Of a stretch of DNA of 64,000 bases, positions 58,808 to 64,000 are shown piece after piece. The notes beneath the pieces were generated by a model, which saw nothing but the letters and a program-made list of their open reading frames with translations, searched no databases and had not been told where the DNA came from. Each line of letters starts with the position of its first letter. Position 1 is the stretch's first letter. The DNA lies in assembly GCF_001411555.2 (NCBI RefSeq), contig NC_049914.1:10964847-11028846 (forward strand), in the 5' to 3' direction. The position numbers were made by a program, and so were the translations under genes. The stretch comes from Juglans regia (Eukaryota; Streptophyta; Magnoliopsida; Fagales; Juglandaceae).

Positions 58808-60236
58808 TAGGGGTGCAACCAGTCTGGTTCGGTCCGGTCAGATTTTGGAAAAAATTTAGGACCAAACCGGTATGCACCGATTTTGTATTTTCGAAAACCG
58901 ATTACACACCGGTTACTCTCATAAACTAATACCTCCGATTTTACTGGTTTTGGTCCAATTCGGTCTGATTTTTTGGTTTTAATAAAATGCAACGATACTA
59001 AATAACTATAGACTATACCAATACTAATACTATATACCATACGAATAGTGATATTAATACTATATATGTTATAGTGATATTAATACTAACATATTAAGTT
59101 AACTATATTATTATACATATATTATAAGAGTTATAGCATAATATATTATATATTAATATATACTAATAATGTATATTATACTATTATAGTGTATATATAT
59201 ATAATATATATATTATAGTGATATAGTGAGATTGATACTCTATGTTATATATTATGGAATATATATTATATATTATATAATAATACATTGATACTAAATT
59301 ATTACTAATACTATATAATATACTAATAATGATATTAATACTATATAATAATATATGGTCATAGTGATATAGTTAAAGTGATATTAATACTATATATAGT
59401 TATAGTGATTAGCATGACCATATAATAGTATTAGTAATAGTATAACTATATATTAGTATTAGTTATAGTGATTTAGTATAACTATATTAGTATTAGTATA
59501 AATATTAGTTAAAGTTATAGGTGATCACTGATTAGTATAACTATATATTAGTATTTGTTATAGTGATTTTAATTTAGTATAACTATATAATAGTATTACT
59601 ATTAACTATCAATATAACTATATCACTTATAGTTATACTAATATTAACTACTAATACTATAATGATTTATATAGTTTTTTATATATAGACTTAAAGTAGA
59701 TTACTAATACTAATAGTATTAGTATTATGACATAAAATGTAATTAATATTTAATATACTAATATGCATTAGTATACTAATATATACTAATTAATTAAAAG
59801 TAAAATGTAATTAATTTACTAATGTATATTATTATTACTAATGTATTATGAATTTCTCAAAATGAATATGTTGAGAATTTATTAGGCCATAAAATGTTAT
59901 TACTATATATATATTTTATGTTTAAAGCATATGATCAAATAAATTTTCATGTTTAATATTAAAATTTTATGTTATAAATTATACTAACACTATCTTATAT
60001 ATAATTATAATATATATTATTAAAAATATTATATATAATATTAAAAAAACTAATTAAAAATATATAATATAGCGAACCAATCCGATCCTAAAAAGCATAA
60101 AATCGGACCGGTACTGGCCAATTCTGAAACTAAAGGAACCGGTCCTTGACTAGACCAGTCCAAAACCGGACTGATTCCACTGGTTCAGCTCGATCCGGAC
60201 CGATTTTCGGTTTCCTGATTGATTTTTACACCCCTA
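58808..60236 (+). mobile_element. hAT-like non-autonomous element, CCGGT family, copy C (long AT core)
   Basis: It starts TAGGGGTGCAACCAGTCTGG and ends GATTTTTACACCCCTA, with flanks gtcaaaag (58800-58807) and gtcaatag (60237-60244), an 8-bp duplication with one mismatch. It has the same outer CGGT-rich arms as copies A and B. The core, however, is about 1 kb of almost pure A/T in which tatagtgatattaatacta-like units recur many times, making it twice as long (1429 bp). It is inserted in the endonuclease part of the LINE. Confidence 0.85.
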
Positions 60237-60542
60237 GTCAATAGGCTCCCTCTTGGAGTATCCTGAATTCAGTCACATTAGCATACCCTGGCCCCTTGTT
60301 AAGAATAGGAGACTTTAACTCAATACTTCATCAATATGAGAAGATATGAGGTAGACCATTTGCTTCATCCTCCTATCCTAGTGGTTTGAGACTTTTTATG
60401 AATCAAAATGGCCTGGCAGACTTTGGATTTTCAGGGCCGAAATTCACCTAGTCTAATAAGCACCAAGGCCTTGGTAATATTCGTGAAGGCTAGACAGAGA
60501 CATTGCTAATCCTCAATGGATCCTTCTTTTCCCTAATACTAA

Positions 60543-60763
60543 GGGCAGGTTTGGGGCAAAAAACAAAACATAAAATTCTCATCTCATCTCATATCATCAT
60601 TACACATTTTTCAAATCCCCATACAAAATATAATAAACAATTCAACTTTTTCAAATCTCAATACACCTTTTTCAAATTCCAAAACAATAATAATATTAAA
60701 ACTTAATATTTTAAACTTCAAAACAAAACACAAAATTCTCATCTCACCCCCCAAACCTACCCT
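60543..60763 (+). mobile_element. Tourist-like MITE (221 bp) in the LINE
   Basis: The ends GGGCAGGTTTGGGG and CCCCAAACCTACCC are a near-perfect inverted repeat, flanked on both sides by TAA (60540-60542 and 60764-60766), the PIF/Harbinger target. This is the best preserved member of the family also seen at 36935, 50886 and 51394. Confidence 0.85.
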
Positions 60764-63700
60764 AAGATTCTTTGCCTACCCTAAACTCCTTTGATCATTC
60801 CCCCTTTTCTTGAACAGTTTTGGAATTGGGGACACTCCAAAACCTTTTAAATTTAAAGAATTTTGGGTCGGGGATCTTGCTAGCTTAACCGTGGTTAAAA
60901 AAAGCTTTGGATCTTCCTTTTTATGGCTCTCCAACTTTTATTCTTTCCCAAAAAACAAAAAGGCTCTAAAACTTTAGAATATGAACAATTTTGGCTATAT
61001 CCAAACTCTCATAAAAGACTTAAGTTGCCACTTATCTCTTCTTCAATCTCAAAATCCCCCTGACAATTTCTTTTATTTGGAAGAACAAATAAAAACTGAA
61101 CAGCTTAGAATGGAAGAGATTTTGTGGCACCAAAAGTCTAGGATTCCATGGCTAATCACCATTGACCTGAATACTAAATTCTTCCATGTCCTCCACTATG
61201 AGGAGGAGAAATGATATTAATTGTTTGGAAGATCACTCAAATCAGTGGGTCAGTAATCCCTCAATCATACAAAATATGTTCCTAAATCATTTCCAAACAA
61301 TCTATCAATCTTCCAATCCCCTAGTTCCTGAAGATTTGGAAAATCTCTTCCCTAATAAGATTTATGATCTGGACAATGAATTTCTTTTCAATTTCCCTAC
61401 AAATGAATAAATTTTTTCAACCATTAAGCAACCATCCTCATCCATATTACCTAGTCCTTATGGTTTTTCTTTTTTTTTTTTTTTTTATTTCATTTATAAA
61501 CACTATTGAGAGATTGTAAAGATTGATGTTATTGCTGTCATAAAAATTTTTTTTACCAATGGACATCTTTCGAATAAGTTAAATAATACTCATATTATTC
61601 TAATTCAAAAACAGATTCCCCAAACACAGTTCATCAGTATAGACCTATCAGCCTTTCTAATGTTTGCTATAAAATCATTGCCAAGATCCTAGTTAACAGG
61701 CTTAAAGTGATCCTTCATAAGTTCATTTTCCCTATTTAATCTGCTTTCCTTCCAGGAAAAGTCAGTCAAGAAAATACTATTATGGCTCAAGAAGTTTTCC
61801 ATCTTCTAAACAAATAAGGGGGGGAAGGGTCTTATGGTTGTCAAGATTAATATGGAGAAAGCCTTTGATTTTATGTAATGGGAGTTTTTGCTTACTGTGT
61901 TATCTTGCCTTGGTTTTCATCAAACGTGGATAAACTGGATTAGTAAGTGCATATCCTCTATCTCATACTCAGTGGTCATTAATGGGAAGCCTCATGGATA
62001 TTTCTACTCTTCTCGAGGTGTAAGGCAATGGGACCTTCACCCTTCTTATTCATAATAGGAAGTGAGGTCCTGTCTAAATTGATCTGTATAGAGATATAAA
62101 GAGGATTAAAATCAGCAAAGAAGGCCCTACTCTTTCACATCTTTCTTTTGCTGATGATCTAATTCTTTTTGGGTCTGCCTCTACTCAAAATGCCCAAACT
62201 TTTCTTGAGTGTCTTGATCTATACTCTCCTTGGTCTGGGTGAAAAATTCACCCTGGTAAATCATCCATCCAATTTAGCAAAAGCTCCCCCCCTCTCCACA
62301 ATCAAAATAGTTAAATATCTAGGCTTTCCTCTTAGTTTAGATGCCTCCAACAATTTCCATTTCAAAGAAATATTGAAAAAAATTCAAGAAAAATTAATTG
62401 GTTGGAAATCTAAGTTGTTACCCCAAGCAAGCAGAACAACTCTCATTTTAATAGTAACAAGTTTCATCCCTTCCTACACTACGTCCAATCTGTGGATTCC
62501 AAAAAACATCTCGAGGAACATTGACAAAACTTGTATGAAATTTTGGTGGGGACTTGATCCCAAAAAAAACCCACAATTTTACTCCCAAATCTTGAAGTTC
62601 AATATGTAAGCCTAAATTGACAAGTGGTCTTGGTCTTAGGTTAACTTCCCACTTCAATAAAACTTTGTTAAGCAAGTTGGGTTGGCAATTGCTCTGTGAG
62701 AGTAATAGTGTTTGAAAAACTGTTCTTTCTACTAAATATTTGAAAACTCCTATTGGTTAACAGTTTCAGCCAAACATTCAGACTCTAGATTATAGAAGGG
62801 GCTTCTAAAGCAAAGAGGATTCTTAGCTTCTAGCTTCTACATGCAGATCAATAATGGCACCAGTACAAAAGCTTGGATAGATCCTTGGATCCCCTCATTG
62901 GTCTCCTCTACCTCATCTCCACTATCTTCCTCTATTACCCAACACACCGACTTAAGATATTTTTAGCTAACTCTAAAGGAGCCAAGGAGATGGAATTCCC
63001 TTCTTCTTAAAACCCTTTTTTCACAAGAATTTGTCACTGAGATTAAAAAAATTCCCTTGGCCCAATATCATTTTCAAAATGTTAGAAACACATTCAAATG
63101 GTCCCATCATTCTTTTGAAATTTTTATGTTAAATCTGCATGTGCAACAATCTCAATCCAGTCAAATGCAACAATCTCAACCCTCCTCTATTTAGAAAGAA
63201 TTGTGGGCATTGAGAATGCAAGATTGTTTAAAACTCTTCCTTTGGAAAATGTTAAATAACATTTTGCCAACTAGATCCAGATTAAAAGTCCACATCCCCC
63301 TTAATGATGACCAGACCCTTTGCCCAATATTTCATATGAAAGAAGAAACTACCTTTTTTTTGAAGTGTCCCTTCTCAAGGATCTTGTGGAGACAATCACC
63401 TTGGCCTCTTGATACCTCCTTAGCTAGTCATGACATCAATGATTGGGTTATGGTAATTCTCAATCCTAACAATAATCTGAATCCTATAACAAAAGAATTT
63501 CATCATTTCCAATTGTTTTTATTCTTACCATGGATAATCTTTGGTTCTTGAGAAATCAGATCATTCTTAAGGCCCCTAGCATCACCATTGACCAATTTAC
63601 CTCTAGAACCCTTTGATCTTATAGAGACCATTACAATGCTTGGGACTGTAAATTCTTAAATAGCAACCCTATCTAGTCTCCTCCTCCACTAGAATACTTC

Positions 63701-64000
63701 TCAATCTCCTTTGATGTAGTTGTAAGACCAAGTGGTAGTACTGCAGCAACAATCTGTCGAGCACATGATGGTTCCTTAACATTTGTAGTAACATATTTCA
63801 TAATCAGTACCAATCAAAACCAAGGTGAAGCCATGTCAACATTCATAGGGGTCCAAGAACATTTTTCTCAACACTTTAGAAAGATCATCATTGAAGGGGA
63901 CTCTTTAGTAACCACCAGAGCCATAGAGCAGCCTAAAAAAATATCATATTGGACAATGGAAGGAGTAGTCAGAGACACAAGATTCCTACTCCAGGAATTT

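Larger units (their letters stand above)
54610..64000 (+). mobile_element. LINE (non-LTR) element, interrupted by three DNA transposons, runs off the window
   Basis: The segments in order are those of one plant L1 element: an ORF1-like protein (54610-55218), a decayed linker, endonuclease remnants near 58470-58800 and 60240-60540 (RIGDFNSIL, FSGPKFTWSNKHQGLGN in shifting frames), reverse transcriptase (RPISLSNVCYKIIAKILVN at about 61640; SFADDLILFGSA at about 62140), a thumb region, a zf-RVT region (FLWKMLNNILPTRSRLKVHI at 63237), and RNase H (IIIEGDSLVTTRAIEQPKK near 63890) continuing past the end. Insertions at 55543, 58808 and 60543 add about 3.1 kb. Many stops and frameshifts. Confidence 0.85.

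Overview
This window is nuclear DNA from a flowering plant: split genes with GT-AG introns, plant-only gene families, and dense nested retrotransposons and MITEs. A woody eudicot fits best. I lean towards Fagales/Juglandaceae from the style of the short MITE families, but that is inference only. I saw no rRNA, tRNA or CRISPR-like feature.

Layout. 1-562 is the 3' end of an NRT1/PTR (NPF2.7-like) transporter copy carrying a one-base frameshift. 745-4514 holds Ty3 and LTR debris and an orphan candidate first exon. 4515-7642 is a gutted Copia element with a hAT-like insertion inside it. 9111-18199 (minus) is an ankyrin/PGG membrane-protein gene whose likely first exon encodes a retrotransposon Gag-like domain; a young 5.5-kb Copia element (11717-17238, TSD TTCCA) sits in the intron after that exon. 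19719-19772 is a relic of NPF exon 3, and 21123-23339 is an apparently intact four-exon NPF2.7-like gene. The three NPF pieces form an eroded tandem cluster.

24337-32636 (minus) is an 11-exon gene for a large, low-complexity, plant-specific protein with conserved N- and C-terminal motifs; a hAT-like element lies in one of its introns. 33253-37116 carries a foldback MITE, a minus-strand LINE relic and a Tourist-like MITE. 38755-53183 (minus) is a complete 18-exon V-ATPase subunit a gene of the VHA-a1 (TGN/early endosome) type, reconstructed as 818 aa, with two consecutive GC-AG introns and a LINE relic in intron 4. From about 54.6 kb to the window end is another LINE (plus strand), split by three non-autonomous DNA transposons, two of them with recognisable 8-bp target duplications.

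The host genes (anion transporter, ankyrin/PGG protein, large unknown protein, V-ATPase subunit a) have no evident shared pathway. What links the region is its insertion history: Copia in an intron, hAT in a Copia element, in a host intron and in a LINE. Exon junctions were placed by eye from splice signals, phase arithmetic and family conservation; coordinates of decayed elements are approximate.
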